Assembly (NCBI RefSeq): GCF_024498195.1
Contig: NZ_CP101824.1
Span: 3,658,001-3,722,000 of the forward strand
DNA length: 64,000 nt
Source of the DNA: Halovivax cerinus
Lineage (GTDB): Archaea; Halobacteriota; Halobacteria; Halobacteriales; Natrialbaceae
Reading direction: 5' to 3'
A model generated the notes under the pieces. The model saw only the letters and a program-made list of their open reading frames with translations, searched no databases and was not told where the DNA came from. This document shows, in pieces, positions 27,372 through 37,086 of the stretch (position 1 is the stretch's first letter; the number at the start of each line of letters is the position of its first letter). The position numbers and the translations under genes were made by a program.

Positions 27372-27851
27372 AATTGGATTTTCGTCAGGTAAATTTTATT
27401 GATCGGATAGTGTATGGATTTTGGCTGATGCCAGCGGTCACATGTTGAGACCGTGTTAGCCCGACAGTGACCTGTACTCGGTTTCAGTCACTGACAGCAC
27501 TCGGATCAACGGATCGGCCCTGTCGGAAGTGGCGATAGTACTACGCTGAAGGGTGAAGATGTGACATTTGACTCAGTGAGGCATCGTGTCGGGGTTTCAT
27601 GGTTTACAATCAACGTCGCTCTCCCAGAATCTAACAACGCGCCGATCACCATCACACAACGTGACGGCCCGTGTACACGTGCATTGTCGTGGAGAGCTAA
27701 TCGGTGCTCAGAACAGGAGTCGCCTCGGTTCCGATTACGATACGCGAATGGGCCGTACAAGACGTTCGACAACTGTATTTGGATACAGTGTACGCGTCCT
27801 GTATCCGACTTCGATCTGGCATCTGGGAGCCCACAGGCGACCGGTTTGTTC
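27372..27851. other. Region between aglB 3' end and the isoprenyl-synthase-like gene
   Basis: This is 480 bases with frames on both strands but no recognised product. It contains the promoter side of the isoprenyl-synthase-like gene (an AT-rich stretch near 27395-27405) and a hairpin after aglB. Confidence 0.4.
27781..27806 (-). terminator. Hairpin downstream of aglB
   Basis: GGATACAG and CTGTATCC form an 8-bp stem with a 10-base loop, starting 46 bases beyond the aglB stop. There is no strong T-tract after it, so a role in transcript ending is only suggested. Confidence 0.3.
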
Positions 27852-30512
27852 TTACGGCGTCGTGACTCGAGCGCCTCCGAGTCCGATCCGTTCCGTCGAA
27901 TCGTCGCTACTCGTCGTGTTCCCGTCGTTCGACGATCCACCATCGGTCGCGGCGTCGGTTGTCGACTCGTTGGTCCCGTTGACGCCGAGGATATCCTCCA
28001 GAGTCGTCTCCTCGAACCCGTCGACCTGGATCGACTCACCGTCGTAGACGGCCGGTTCGTCGACGGTCGCGTTCGCCCGGTAGTACGTCTCGTTCGAGCC
28101 GACGATTACCTCGTACGAGCCGTTGGCCGTCACCGCGGTGTCGGTGTACCCCTCGTCCGGCCCGAGACTATTGTCGGTCGCGTACGGGACGGTGATCTCG
28201 AAGCTCCCGTCGCTCGCAACGTCGGCTCCCTGTGAGTAGGTAAACGTCCGGCCGGTGTTCGTCTCGACGGGGAGTCTGACGGTGGCCGTCGCGTTGCTGG
28301 CGTCGACCTCGTCGACGGTGCCCGAAAGCGTCGCCCCCTCGACCCGCTCGAAGCTCTTGACTTCCGAGAACGACTGGCCGGCCTGGGTGGAGACGGTGTC
28401 CTGCGATTCGTGGATGAGCCGGTAGTGTTCCATCCCCTGCGTGTCCTGGAGATATAGTTTGAACAGCTGGGTGTTCAGCATCTGTTCTTGCGAGGTGTAT
28501 TCGGGGCCGGTCCACTGGGAGATAGCGCCGAACTTGGTGAACGCCATCTGGTAGTCGATCATCACGTACGGCATCCGGTTATCGACGTCCTCGGGCGCGT
28601 CGACCGTCACGTTGCCGTTCGCGTCGAGGCGCGGACTCATGCCCGCGTTGATGGCGTCCATGATCTCGTTCGCCGTCTCCTCGCTCGGCGCCTGGAAGTA
28701 CGCCGAGGCGCTCCTGGCGTGTTGCTGGAACGGGTTCGCGTGCGGGATGCGTTCACCCTGGGTCGTTATCAGGTGACCGAAGTCCCACCACGACATCACG
28801 CCGTACGCGCCGTCCGGATAGTCGTAGTCGTGGTCGGCCGGATCGTACGTACCGTAGTAGTCGAGCTCGCTGGCGTTCCCCGCACCGTACAGGTTTCCGG
28901 GTTCCGGCGTGTTCGCTTGCATGTACGCGTTCGAACCCTCCCAGTTGTTTGCAATGGGGTTGACGTCGGCGCCTTCTCCGACACCGACCGCCGTCGCCGG
29001 GGCGATCTGGGGTGCGAACGGGACGAAGAGGACGAGGAGGACGAGGACGATCGTCAGGACCTGATAGGCTTCGACGTCGCGGACCGTCTCGGGGGGATGT
29101 ACGTCGATCATCCCGATGACCTGGACGACCGTGTACCCGGAGAGGATCGCGACGGGGAGGATGAAGTAGTACCAGAACCGAACCTGGGTGGCGGCCATGC
29201 TCGTCAGGAACAGCCCCCAGACGATCATGAGGGTGTGTTCGGCGCGGTAGCGTTTCCCGACGAACGGTCTGAGCGCCAGGAGGACGAGCCCCCCGACGAA
29301 GAGGTACAGGCCCATGCCGAACTCCCGTCGTGCCTGCTCGACGAAGTCCCCCGGCGGTCGGGCCTCCTGAACGGTCCCGGCGGTCACGGAGGGATCGATC
29401 GGCGTGAGACGCGAGGTGACGTTCGAGACGATCGTCGAGTACAGATCGGGGAGGACGACTGCGAGGACGACGAGGCCTGCGACGGCGAGACCGACGATCG
29501 CGGCCGGATAGTAGGTACGTTCGATCCCTCTGGCGTCCCACTCGCGGGCGAGCCAGGCCATGAAGACACAGCCGACGGCGACGAGTGCGGCGAGGATCGG
29601 CTGGAGGAGACCGTAGTTGGCGACTTTCAACGTATACACGTCGGCGAAGACAAAACCGATAATGGCCGGAATACCGAGGCCGATGGCGCCGACGAACGCG
29701 ACGTGGTCGGGGGAGACCCCGCGCACGAAGTCGATCGCGAGGTGAACGGCGAAGAAGACGCCGAGAATCCCCACGAAGACGACGCCCGGTGGCCACACCA
29801 TGAGGTAGAGGCTGATCGCGAGGCCCGCGAGGGTGGCGTACAGGGCGGTCGCTCTGAGCGGTTCGAACTCCCTCGAACGGACGAGTTCCCAGACGGGTCT
29901 GTCGCGTTCGGCCGACCGCAGTGCGAGGGCCGTGGTGAAGACGGCGAGTGCCATGAACAGTACCTCCGCCGCGGTGTGGTCGAACGCGCCCGTCATCGTA
30001 CGCGCCAGGAACGACCCCGGTGAGAGCGCGAGGATGAACACGGCGACGAGGCCGGCGAACCGGTTGCCGTCGCTCACTCGCGTCGCGATAGCGTAGACGG
30101 GGAGCGCGACGAGTACGGCCAGCACCGGCGGGACGATCAGGGCGGCGAGTTGCACGTCGGCCTGCGTCGGGTTCCCGAGGCCGATGAGCAGGGCGACGAA
30201 CGCGGTTATCTGGTCGTAGACGGTGCCGAACTGGCCCGTGTAGTTCCCCACGGGGAACCCGGTGTAGACGTCGAACGGCATCGTCCACGGGAAGTTCTCG
30301 ACGGTCCAGTCTGTCGTCCGCCAGTGATAGTACGAGTCGATGCCGGAGAACGCGGGCGCGTCGGCGTTTCTGAACCGATCGAGGTTGATCAGGCGCGTCC
30401 ACAGCATGAAGCCCATCAGGACGCCGAGGACGGCCAGGTGACCGTATCGCTCCGCGAAGGCGACGACGTCCTCGGCCTGGAGGGCGCGGGCGTCTGCAGT
30501 CTCGCTACTCAT
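27852..30512 (-). CDS. aglB: Dolichyl-phosphooligosaccharide-protein glycotransferase AglB
   Basis: The 886-residue STT3-type oligosaccharyltransferase transfers lipid-linked glycans to Asn in N-x-S/T sequons of S-layer and other surface proteins. About 13 membrane segments occupy the first 500 residues. An external-loop acidic motif is GIDSYYHW near residue 55, and TGAFDHTAAE corresponds to the second. The catalytic WWDFG motif is at about residues 573-577. A Gly/Asn/Ser/Asp-rich C-terminus ends the protein. The frame is open nine codons upstream, but ATG at 30512 (MSSETADARAL) is the usual start. It opens a large glycan gene island. Confidence 0.95.
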   Translation of the reverse strand: MSSETADARALQAEDVVAFAERYGHLAVLGVLMGFMLWTRLINLDRFRNADAPAFSGIDSYYHWRTTDWTVENFPWTMPFDVYTGFPVGNYTGQFGTVYDQITAFVALLIGLGNPTQADVQLAALIVPPVLAVLVALPVYAIATRVSDGNRFAGLVAVFILALSPGSFLARTMTGAFDHTAAEVLFMALAVFTTALALRSAERDRPVWELVRSREFEPLRATALYATLAGLAISLYLMVWPPGVVFVGILGVFFAVHLAIDFVRGVSPDHVAFVGAIGLGIPAIIGFVFADVYTLKVANYGLLQPILAALVAVGCVFMAWLAREWDARGIERTYYPAAIVGLAVAGLVVLAVVLPDLYSTIVSNVTSRLTPIDPSVTAGTVQEARPPGDFVEQARREFGMGLYLFVGGLVLLALRPFVGKRYRAEHTLMIVWGLFLTSMAATQVRFWYYFILPVAILSGYTVVQVIGMIDVHPPETVRDVEAYQVLTIVLVLLVLFVPFAPQIAPATAVGVGEGADVNPIANNWEGSNAYMQANTPEPGNLYGAGNASELDYYGTYDPADHDYDYPDGAYGVMSWWDFGHLITTQGERIPHANPFQQHARSASAYFQAPSEETANEIMDAINAGMSPRLDANGNVTVDAPEDVDNRMPYVMIDYQMAFTKFGAISQWTGPEYTSQEQMLNTQLFKLYLQDTQGMEHYRLIHESQDTVSTQAGQSFSEVKSFERVEGATLSGTVDEVDASNATATVRLPVETNTGRTFTYSQGADVASDGSFEITVPYATDNSLGPDEGYTDTAVTANGSYEVIVGSNETYYRANATVDEPAVYDGESIQVDGFEETTLEDILGVNGTNESTTDAATDGGSSNDGNTTSSDDSTERIGLGGARVTTP

Positions 30513-30689
30513 TGCCCTACAGATTCGGTATCGGATCAATAAGCCTTCTCATCCGGAACCGTTGGTCCTTCTCTCGAAAGCCACGAAACTCACTCTATCT
30601 ATATATTTCAATGCAAAATTAGTAAGTCGTACCACAATCTATTCGGTTTTAATATCGAATAACCAACGAGATTCCGGTTTTTGTCGTCC

Positions 30690-31430
30690 CCCAATCAGTC
30701 GATAGTCCCGACAAACATACCGTGCCGTATTCGCGAGGAGGCGTTCCAGTTCCCTCAGACGATGCTAGGAACGGCGACTCTCGTCGCCGCTGAATCGGGT
30801 GCTCGCGTTTGCGGTTCCGAATGCTTAAGCAGACCGGTTATCACGCTGCGGACGCCGTCATCGCCTACACGCACGGAATGGCGCGGGAACTAAGACATGA
30901 GCGATACCGCGACAAAGTGTACAAACTGTCCCCAAACCGTTGACACCTACCGGCTCCGTCCGACGACTCCAACCGACAAACGGGATAGGACCAACGGCGT
31001 CGTCGGCCGACTCGATAAGGAGAAGGGATTCACACGCCGATCGTGATTGCGAGGCGACTCCCCAACGACGTGGTGTTCCGATTCGTCGCGACGGAGCACT
31101 GCACAATCACGTCGAGACACCATTGGCCGACGAGATCGAACCCGGTTCGGTCCTCATCAGAGGCTATATTGACCACAACGATGTTTCCCGCTAACTAACC
31201 GCCCTCCACCTACTCGTGAAGCCGTCGAAACCAACTGAAGGTTTACAGACGACGATCCTGGAATCACTCGCGTACGGAACGCCGGTGTACGCTTTACCGA
31301 TTCCGACGACAGAGACGACAAGACTGGACTTCGCATAACCGAGTACGGGAGTGACGTCGGTGTGGAGACGAACGCCAATGCTTTAGACGGCCACCGTATC
31401 CAACAGATTAACTAACAAGTTCGGTCATTG
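30690..31430 (+). pseudogene. Decayed glycosyltransferase (GT4 type)
   Basis: Several frames, broken by stops and shifts, each match consecutive parts of the intact glycosyltransferase at 34833. Bases 30821-30940 read MLKQTGYHAADAVIAYTHG, where the intact gene has RLLERAGYLLANDVITYTPS. Near 30984-31031 GVVGRLDKEKG occurs. Bases 31031-31096 read HTPIVIARRLPNDVVFRFVA, then RGYIDHNDVSR to 31194. Bases 31210-31311 read LLVKPSKPTEGLQTTILES, where the intact gene has LLVMASEPTEGLPTTILEA. At least four disruptions are visible. The boundaries are approximate. It no longer encodes a working enzyme. Confidence 0.85.
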
Positions 31431-31449
31431 ATCCGGCGAGTATACGATT

Positions 31450-32285
31450 CCAACACAGCAGACAATCAGTTATATATAGGTCCTCCGTTCCCTCGACGAG
31501 GGAACTGCGGAGAGGCCTTTCGAAGGAGACGAGTCGTTCCTCGTCGATCGGCACTGACGCTAGGACACACGAGCCACTCACGTAGGTGGGAATCGGCCCG
31601 GGAGCGGAACCAATGTGACTGCTTTCCGCCTGACCCCGGAGACAGCCCGACGAGGAGCGCGGCGTACGTGACGGCACCAACGACGAGTCCGACCGTGGCA
31701 CGCAACTGGGCGAGTTTCTCTACATCGAGGCCGGGGCAGACGGCGGAACGCGCCACCGGCCGAAAATCCCGCTGGTATCGCTCGTACAGCGCCTGGTGGC
31801 TGAGACAACAAAGAAACACGGGGCGATCGAGGCCGCGATCCAGCGCGAATACGACCTTTTCTTCTGCTGCTGGAATTTCTGAATCCAATCGGCCACCTCG
31901 CCCCAACCGTCGACGAGAGCAGCTATTAGCACCGATGGTGTCGCCAGGCTGCCCGGTGGACGGGTGAAATTCGTGCACAGCTTGGTCGGACGACGTGCTA
32001 GTCTGCGTCTCCGATCACGGCCTCCGCGAGGGCGGACACACGCTCGACGCATTTCTAGGTGCGACCGATGAACGGGTGCTAGCGGGGACCGTATTTGTAC
32101 TAGACGTTGCCGACACCATCGATCACATCACGCCGCGACAGGCGCCAGTGGAGTCACCACCGCTGGCTGTCGGTGGCGAGTCGAAGGTGATGGGGCGGGG
32201 AAATCCGCCGCGGCGATCCGGGATCACCTGGAGGACCTGGGTACCTCTGAACGCTCGAAACCGCGTTTCTAACCGATTCTTCTGA
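31450..32285 (+). pseudogene. Decayed alkaline-phosphatase-superfamily phosphodiesterase
   Basis: The clearest part (31995-32130) reads LVCVSDHGLREGGHTLDAF, parallel to LLLVSDHGLQDGLHTDEAM of the intact enzyme at 36054. Upstream, 31845-31915 carries REYDLFFCCWNF and, in another frame, IGHLAPTVDESSY, matching the segment before it in the intact gene. Near the 3' end KSAAAIRDHLEDLGT resembles the shared C-terminal 'LEDLGY'. The 5' part (31450-31700) is barely recognisable. Frames change several times. Its order behind the GT pseudogene copies the intact GT-phosphodiesterase pair. Confidence 0.78.
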
Positions 32286-32287
32286 CA

Positions 32288-33628
32288 TCACTTGTATCCA
32301 AGCTTAGCGAGTCGATCCTCGACGACTCCGGAGACGTCAGTCGCGTCGTCGGACCCCCCAGGCCACGGCGGAAGTATCTCGCGCATCGACGCAAGTCGGT
32401 CGGAAGGTACCTCAGCCACGGCGTCGCCGGGGTTTGTGAGCGTGACATCGACATCATCCCCGTGGGACACGAGTAGCTTGTACTCGCCGTCGAAGACGGC
32501 CTTTTTCTCGTAGCCATTGAGACTGCTCTCGAAGAGCAGTTGCCGCTCCGGCGGCACTGATTTTCGAAGGGAGATGCCCGACGTCTCGATCGTGTCCAGA
32601 TCCACGGCATCGAGGATGGTCGGCGCGACGTCGATCAGTGAGACCGGTCCGTCGAGCGGCCAAGATCGGTTGGTCACGAGCGGAACGCGTGCGAGTTCAT
32701 CGTAGGCCGCGCCGCCGTGGTCGACGCAGCCGGTTCCGTCGAAGTGTTCGACGTCGAAGTCGACGTGCTCCCACATCGCCTCGCCGTGGTCGGCTGTGAC
32801 GACGAGGAGCGGCCTTTCATCCAGGACTTCGTCAAGCTGGTCGACGTAGCGAGCGATCGCGTCGTCAACGTACTCGATCGATGCGCGATAGAGTCTGCGG
32901 CGGTGATCGCGGTAGCGTTCGCACGCTTCGTCACAGTCCGTCTCGCTGTTGTATCGCCAATTTTTGATCTCCTCAATCGTTTCGTCGACGTCGTGGCGGT
33001 CCCAGTACTCGGCCGGTGGATCGACCGGGATGTGGGGATCGGCGAGATGGAGCAGGGAGAACGTCCGTTCGCGACCGTTGATCCACCTAGCGTGATCACC
33101 GAGGACGTCGTCTGCGTTCGCGGTCACCGAGTGGTAGAGTTCATGAGTGGCAAACCTACCCGAGAGTGCGACGAACGGCGTATCGTGGCCGAATCCGCCG
33201 TAGGTCTCGTATCCCGCGCCTGCCAGAGCCTCCGTGACCGTCGTTCGGTCATCCGGGAGCGTCGGAGGTAGTGTCAAACCCTCTTCTGGTTCGTCAATTT
33301 GCTTCATCGCGCCGTGCTCGTTCGGGTACATGCCCGTTACGAACGAGGACATCGCCGGAAACGTCCAGGAGGCCGGTGTGATCGCGTCGGTCCGGTTGTA
33401 ATCGGTGAGAAAGGGAGTCAGTTCGGGCGTGATGTGGTCGGCCCGGAGCGCATCGACGACGACGCAGACAATGTGGCGTGGCGCATCGGGAGACGTGTTG
33501 GTCCGTGGAAGCCGTTTGGTGGCGAAGATTTTGTTGGCTTCCCTGGTCTGATGCCAGTCGTACGGGACGGCGAGAAGCCGTTTCGCTCCCGGCGGGAGCC
33601 GGTCGATCAGCGTCCGCTTGACGTTCAT
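32288..33628 (-). CDS. Sulfatase-like alkaline-phosphatase-superfamily enzyme with Thr nucleophile
   Basis: The 446-residue soluble protein has the superfamily metal sites: VVVDALRADH near residue 57 and VVTADHGEAMWEH near 300, with a VDHGGAAYDE segment. In true sulfatases the nucleophile is a Cys or Ser in C/S-x-P-x-R, modified to formylglycine; the aligned position here is Thr89 in SWTFPAMSSFVTG, without the Arg. A phosphodiester or phosphotransfer reaction is therefore likelier than sulfate ester hydrolysis. No signal peptide is evident. It ends RLAKLGYK. ATG at 33628 is chosen over an upstream frame extension. It is divergent from the aglG-like gene with 92 bases between. Confidence 0.85.
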   Translation of the reverse strand: MNVKRTLIDRLPPGAKRLLAVPYDWHQTREANKIFATKRLPRTNTSPDAPRHIVCVVVDALRADHITPELTPFLTDYNRTDAITPASWTFPAMSSFVTGMYPNEHGAMKQIDEPEEGLTLPPTLPDDRTTVTEALAGAGYETYGGFGHDTPFVALSGRFATHELYHSVTANADDVLGDHARWINGRERTFSLLHLADPHIPVDPPAEYWDRHDVDETIEEIKNWRYNSETDCDEACERYRDHRRRLYRASIEYVDDAIARYVDQLDEVLDERPLLVVTADHGEAMWEHVDFDVEHFDGTGCVDHGGAAYDELARVPLVTNRSWPLDGPVSLIDVAPTILDAVDLDTIETSGISLRKSVPPERQLLFESSLNGYEKKAVFDGEYKLLVSHGDDVDVTLTNPGDAVAEVPSDRLASMREILPPWPGGSDDATDVSGVVEDRLAKLGYK

Positions 33629-33720
33629 TGGCGGTGAATAGGATGGGACCGACTTGGAAGTGTCGCACTGATCGGACACGAATACGAACGCTTTTCCACG
33701 CCCTACGGAATGTGTCCATA

Positions 33721-34650
33721 ATGAAGGTCTCCGTCGTTATCTGCACCTATTCACCGGATCTGTACGACGATTTTTGCGAGGCCGTCGAGAGTGTCCTTGA
33801 ACAGGACTACGACACGGTCGAAGTCGTCGCTGTGATCGACGGGTCCGATTCCGTGGGTGAACGTGTACGACGTGACTGGGACGACCACGACAGCGTGGCT
33901 ATCGTCGAAAACGACGAGACTATCGGACTCTCGGCGAGTCGGAATCGTGGGAGCGAAGAGGCGACTGGTGACGTGATCGCGTTTATGGACGACGATGCGG
34001 TCGCCGCCGAAGGATGGGTTCAGGAATTAGTACGGACGTACACTGAGACTGACGTCGAAGCGGTCGGCGGGAAGATGCTCCCGCTGTGGGTCGCCGAAGA
34101 ACCGTGGTTCCTGCCCGCAGAATTTTACTGGCTAGTCGGCGTGACGCACCGTGGTTTTCCCGCCGAAGGTCCGGTTCGTAACACGTTCGGCTCGAATATC
34201 TCGTTTCGCGCTACAGTCCTCGAGGAACTCGATGGGTTCGACGAAACGCTCGGCCGAAAAGGGAGCGGCCAAGTCCAGGGGGAAGAAACTGAACTTGCAT
34301 CGCGTGTGAGACAGGAACTCGACGGCACGCTCTATTACACGCCGGACGCTGCCGTCTACCACAAGGTGTTTTCGTATCGGACACAGCCGCTGTGGTTAGG
34401 AAAACGGGCGTTTTGGCAAGGCTATTCGAAGAGCGTAATGGAACAGCGACTCTCGGAACCGTCTCCGACAGAATCTGCCTTTCTACGCCAACTGCTCTTC
34501 TCGTTCGTCCCGTCACGACTTCGTGGCCTCGTTTCGGACCCGTCTCGCTCGTCGCTAGCCCAATTACTGATGCTTTTCGTGCTGACTGGTCTCGTCGGGT
34601 TCGGGTATCTTTACGGAACTGCTCGTCGCTTTTTACAGAGTGAAGCGTAG
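33721..34650 (+). CDS. aglG: AglG-like family 2 glycosyltransferase
   Basis: The 309-residue protein has a GT-A domain (VSVVICTYSPDLYDD at the N-terminus, IAFMDDDAVAAEGW with the DxD-type acid cluster near residue 82, GKMLPLWV, TFGSNISFRATVLEELDGFD) and a C-terminal membrane-anchoring hydrophobic segment (about 280-300). The order of motifs, including EFYWLVGVTHRGF and WLGKRAFWQGYSK, follows Haloferax AglG, which adds hexuronic acid to the dolichol-linked N-glycan on the cytosolic face. The transferred sugar here is inferred. The presence of aglM (UDP-glucuronate synthesis) in the same island supports it. Confidence 0.85.
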   Translation: MKVSVVICTYSPDLYDDFCEAVESVLEQDYDTVEVVAVIDGSDSVGERVRRDWDDHDSVAIVENDETIGLSASRNRGSEEATGDVIAFMDDDAVAAEGWVQELVRTYTETDVEAVGGKMLPLWVAEEPWFLPAEFYWLVGVTHRGFPAEGPVRNTFGSNISFRATVLEELDGFDETLGRKGSGQVQGEETELASRVRQELDGTLYYTPDAAVYHKVFSYRTQPLWLGKRAFWQGYSKSVMEQRLSEPSPTESAFLRQLLFSFVPSRLRGLVSDPSRSSLAQLLMLFVLTGLVGFGYLYGTARRFLQSEA

Positions 34651-34832
34651 TTTTGCGTTTAGGACGAAGGTTCTAGGCTGTTAGGGATGAATCGACACGA
34701 TCTCGATACTAGCGGATACATCGCACTCTCTCCGACCAACTCGCAGGTGAGAGGACCAAATTAACACGCCGAGCCAGGCTAGTAGATTTCGACAGCGGCA
34801 CGTATTTCACATCCACGGCACAATCTCGCGGC
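34651..34832. other. Intergenic region upstream of the GT4 gene
   Basis: This is about 180 bases with no gene. It separates two same-strand glycosyltransferase genes, so a separate promoter for the second is likely. Confidence 0.4.
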
Positions 34833-35972
34833 ATGTCGACGCCTGACGACGTTTGTGTCGTCACTCATCCAATCGGGTCATCTGCAGACAGCCACGCCGA
34901 AACGTTAACTCGGATTATCGGTTCCATCACATCCGTCTCCCTCGTGGCCGTCTGGATTTCCGACGAAGCCTCGTTGATTGATGAGTACGACATCACCCGT
35001 GTTAGCGCGACTGCTATGAACGGCAACGTGGTTCAGAATGCGGTTCAGTTCATTTTAAACCAGTTCCGGATGGCGCTGATTCTCCGACGTCGAGACGAGT
35101 CGACGGTTCTCTTCTTTGGCACCACTGCGTATCTACTCCCAATTCTCGTAGCCAGAACGAGCGGAAAACGTGTCATTCTCGAGCCCCGTGGAGACGTCCC
35201 GTTGACCCTTCGCTTACAGTGGGAACGCCGAATGCCGGATCCATTGGCAGGCGTGCTCGCCGGACTGGTTCGATTACTCGAACGCGCCGGCTACCTGCTC
35301 GCCAATGACGTGATCACGTACACGCCATCGATGGCGCGCGAACTGGATCTGGATCCAACATCGGAATCGGTACACCCAAACGGGGCCAGGTACGTCGATC
35401 TGGATCGTTTCTACCCGCGAACGCCGTTCGAAGATCGGGATCGGGTCGTTGGGTATCTCGGTCGACTCGACGAGGAAAAAGGGATCCGAACGCTCGCCGC
35501 CGTCGCGAAGCACCTGCCCGAGGACATCAGGTTTCGGTTCATCGGCGATGGCGACCTCCGAAATTGGCTCGAGACCGAGCTCGAGTCGGAACGGGCTGCT
35601 GGCCAAGTGGAAGTGACCGGTTGGGTCGACCACGAAGACGTGCCGTCGGAACTGAGTTCCTTGCAGTTGTTGGTGATGGCGTCGGAACCAACCGAGGGCT
35701 TACCGACGACGATCCTTGAGGCGATGGCCTGCGGGACGCCGGCCTACGCGACGTCGGTCTCGGGCGTGCCGGACGTCGTGAAGGAAGGGGAGACGGGATA
35801 TCTCATGGCAGAGATGGATCCAGAGTCTGTTGCGGCGGAGATCGCATCCCTCCTCGATAGTGATGAACTCTCGTCGACGAGCGCGAACGCCCGGGCGCTG
35901 ATTACGTCATCGTACGACTTCGACGCGGCCAGGGACCGATACGAGGAGATCTTTTCCACCCTGGCGGCGTGA
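34833..35972 (+). CDS. Glycosyltransferase family 4 protein
   Basis: The 379-residue GT-B enzyme retains the C-terminal nucleotide-sugar domain pattern: VVGYLGRLDEEKGIRTLA near residue 206, FRFIGDGDLRNWLE, VTGWVDHEDVPSEL and the E-x7-E motif in SEPTEGLPTTILEAMACGTP around residue 290. The donor and acceptor are unknown. The N-terminal half is weakly conserved, as usual. It is followed by the phosphodiesterase gene at 36054 on the same strand. A decayed copy of this gene pair lies upstream at 30.7-32.3 kb. Confidence 0.88.
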   Translation: MSTPDDVCVVTHPIGSSADSHAETLTRIIGSITSVSLVAVWISDEASLIDEYDITRVSATAMNGNVVQNAVQFILNQFRMALILRRRDESTVLFFGTTAYLLPILVARTSGKRVILEPRGDVPLTLRLQWERRMPDPLAGVLAGLVRLLERAGYLLANDVITYTPSMARELDLDPTSESVHPNGARYVDLDRFYPRTPFEDRDRVVGYLGRLDEEKGIRTLAAVAKHLPEDIRFRFIGDGDLRNWLETELESERAAGQVEVTGWVDHEDVPSELSSLQLLVMASEPTEGLPTTILEAMACGTPAYATSVSGVPDVVKEGETGYLMAEMDPESVAAEIASLLDSDELSSTSANARALITSSYDFDAARDRYEEIFSTLAA

Positions 35973-36023
35973 TGCACGTCGAGAGACCGCCGTAGCAGGC
36001 TGTTTGATCTCGGTGACGAAACC

Positions 36024-36028
36024 TATAA
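36024..36028 (+). promoter_or_regulatory. TATA-like box of the phosphodiesterase-like gene
   Basis: TATAA is centred 28 bases before the ATG at 36054 and fits a leaderless start. Confidence 0.4.
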
Positions 36029-36053
36029 CCCTGGACCGTTAAAATGCGGTAGT

Positions 36054-37028
36054 ATGACGCTGGTGGTACTGGGAATTGACGCACTGGATCCGGATCTCGT
36101 TGATCCCGAGCACCACCAAGCACTCACACTCGACCGGTACGAGTCCATCGAGACCATTCCGAGCATGACGGGGGAACCGAGTACGCACGAACTCTGGCCA
36201 ACGATCATAACCGGCTGCAGTCCCGACGAACACGGTCTAAAACTCGAGGACGGCGTTGCGTGGGAGCATCCACTCCTCCGAATGGCACGTACCGTCGCGA
36301 CGTATACGGTGCCGGATACGATCCAGACGAGAGTTGGCGCGTGGTTGCTCAACAACACGTCGGAAGATGCCTTCCGTGTCCCAGCGACGTACTACGTCGA
36401 ACACGGTCTGTCGACGGTTTTCGATTCAGTCTCTGCGAAGGCGATCGGCATCCCGAACTACGTCACTAACCCAGACCGGGAGGATCGGGAACACCGTATT
36501 CGCCGGGAGATGGGGTCGCTGTTCGAACGCAATCCCGACACCCAAGGCGGTCACACCTCCTCCGACGTGACTGAATTCTACGAGCGGTGTATGGAGATGA
36601 TTATGATTCGGACAGCTCGCATCCGACGGGCAGTTCGCAGTCGCCAATTCGAACTCGTCTTTGGATACACGAGTGGACTCGATCTTATCGGACACGTCTC
36701 TCACGATCGACCGGAGATGCAAGAACAGGCGTACGCTGAAGCGAACGACTTCGTCGTGGAACTCCTGGACGACCTCGATGAAACGGACGATCTGTTGCTC
36801 GTCAGCGATCATGGTCTGCAGGATGGATTGCACACAGACGAAGCGATGGTTGCCAGCACGGATCCCGAACTCATTGACGGAATCGGGAGTGTGACGGACG
36901 TTCGATCGGCCATCGAAGGAGAGCTCAACCGCGTTGATCACCAACCCGAGCCCCCCTGGACGGAGCAGGGATCGGTTGAACCGTCCGAACGAGTATCACA
37001 GCAACTCGAAGATCTCGGGTATATGTGA
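36054..37028 (+). CDS. Alkaline-phosphatase-superfamily phosphodiesterase/nucleotide-pyrophosphatase-like protein
   Basis: The 324-residue cytosolic protein starts VVLGIDALDPDL (metal Asp9). The aligned nucleophile is Thr44 in STHELWPTIITG, matching the NPP-type 'T...P...TG' pattern. Further sites are LDLIGHVSH near residue 210 and LLVSDHGLQDGLH near 250. It should hydrolyse or transfer phosphodiester groups, perhaps on nucleotide-sugars or lipid-linked intermediates, given its place between glycosyltransferases. It ends VSQQLEDLGYM, sharing the tail of the sulfatase-like proteins of this island. A decayed homologue lies at 31450-32285. Confidence 0.84.
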   Translation: MTLVVLGIDALDPDLVDPEHHQALTLDRYESIETIPSMTGEPSTHELWPTIITGCSPDEHGLKLEDGVAWEHPLLRMARTVATYTVPDTIQTRVGAWLLNNTSEDAFRVPATYYVEHGLSTVFDSVSAKAIGIPNYVTNPDREDREHRIRREMGSLFERNPDTQGGHTSSDVTEFYERCMEMIMIRTARIRRAVRSRQFELVFGYTSGLDLIGHVSHDRPEMQEQAYAEANDFVVELLDDLDETDDLLLVSDHGLQDGLHTDEAMVASTDPELIDGIGSVTDVRSAIEGELNRVDHQPEPPWTEQGSVEPSERVSQQLEDLGYM

Positions 37029-37086
37029 CTTGCAGGATGAGGTACGACACGAAAGCGCATTCACCGTTTCATCTTCCCATCACCCA

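Noticed and set aside
28488-30023. 511-residue plus-strand frame opposite aglB
   Set aside because: Shadow of aglB. Extremely charged, without hydrophobic core or motif.
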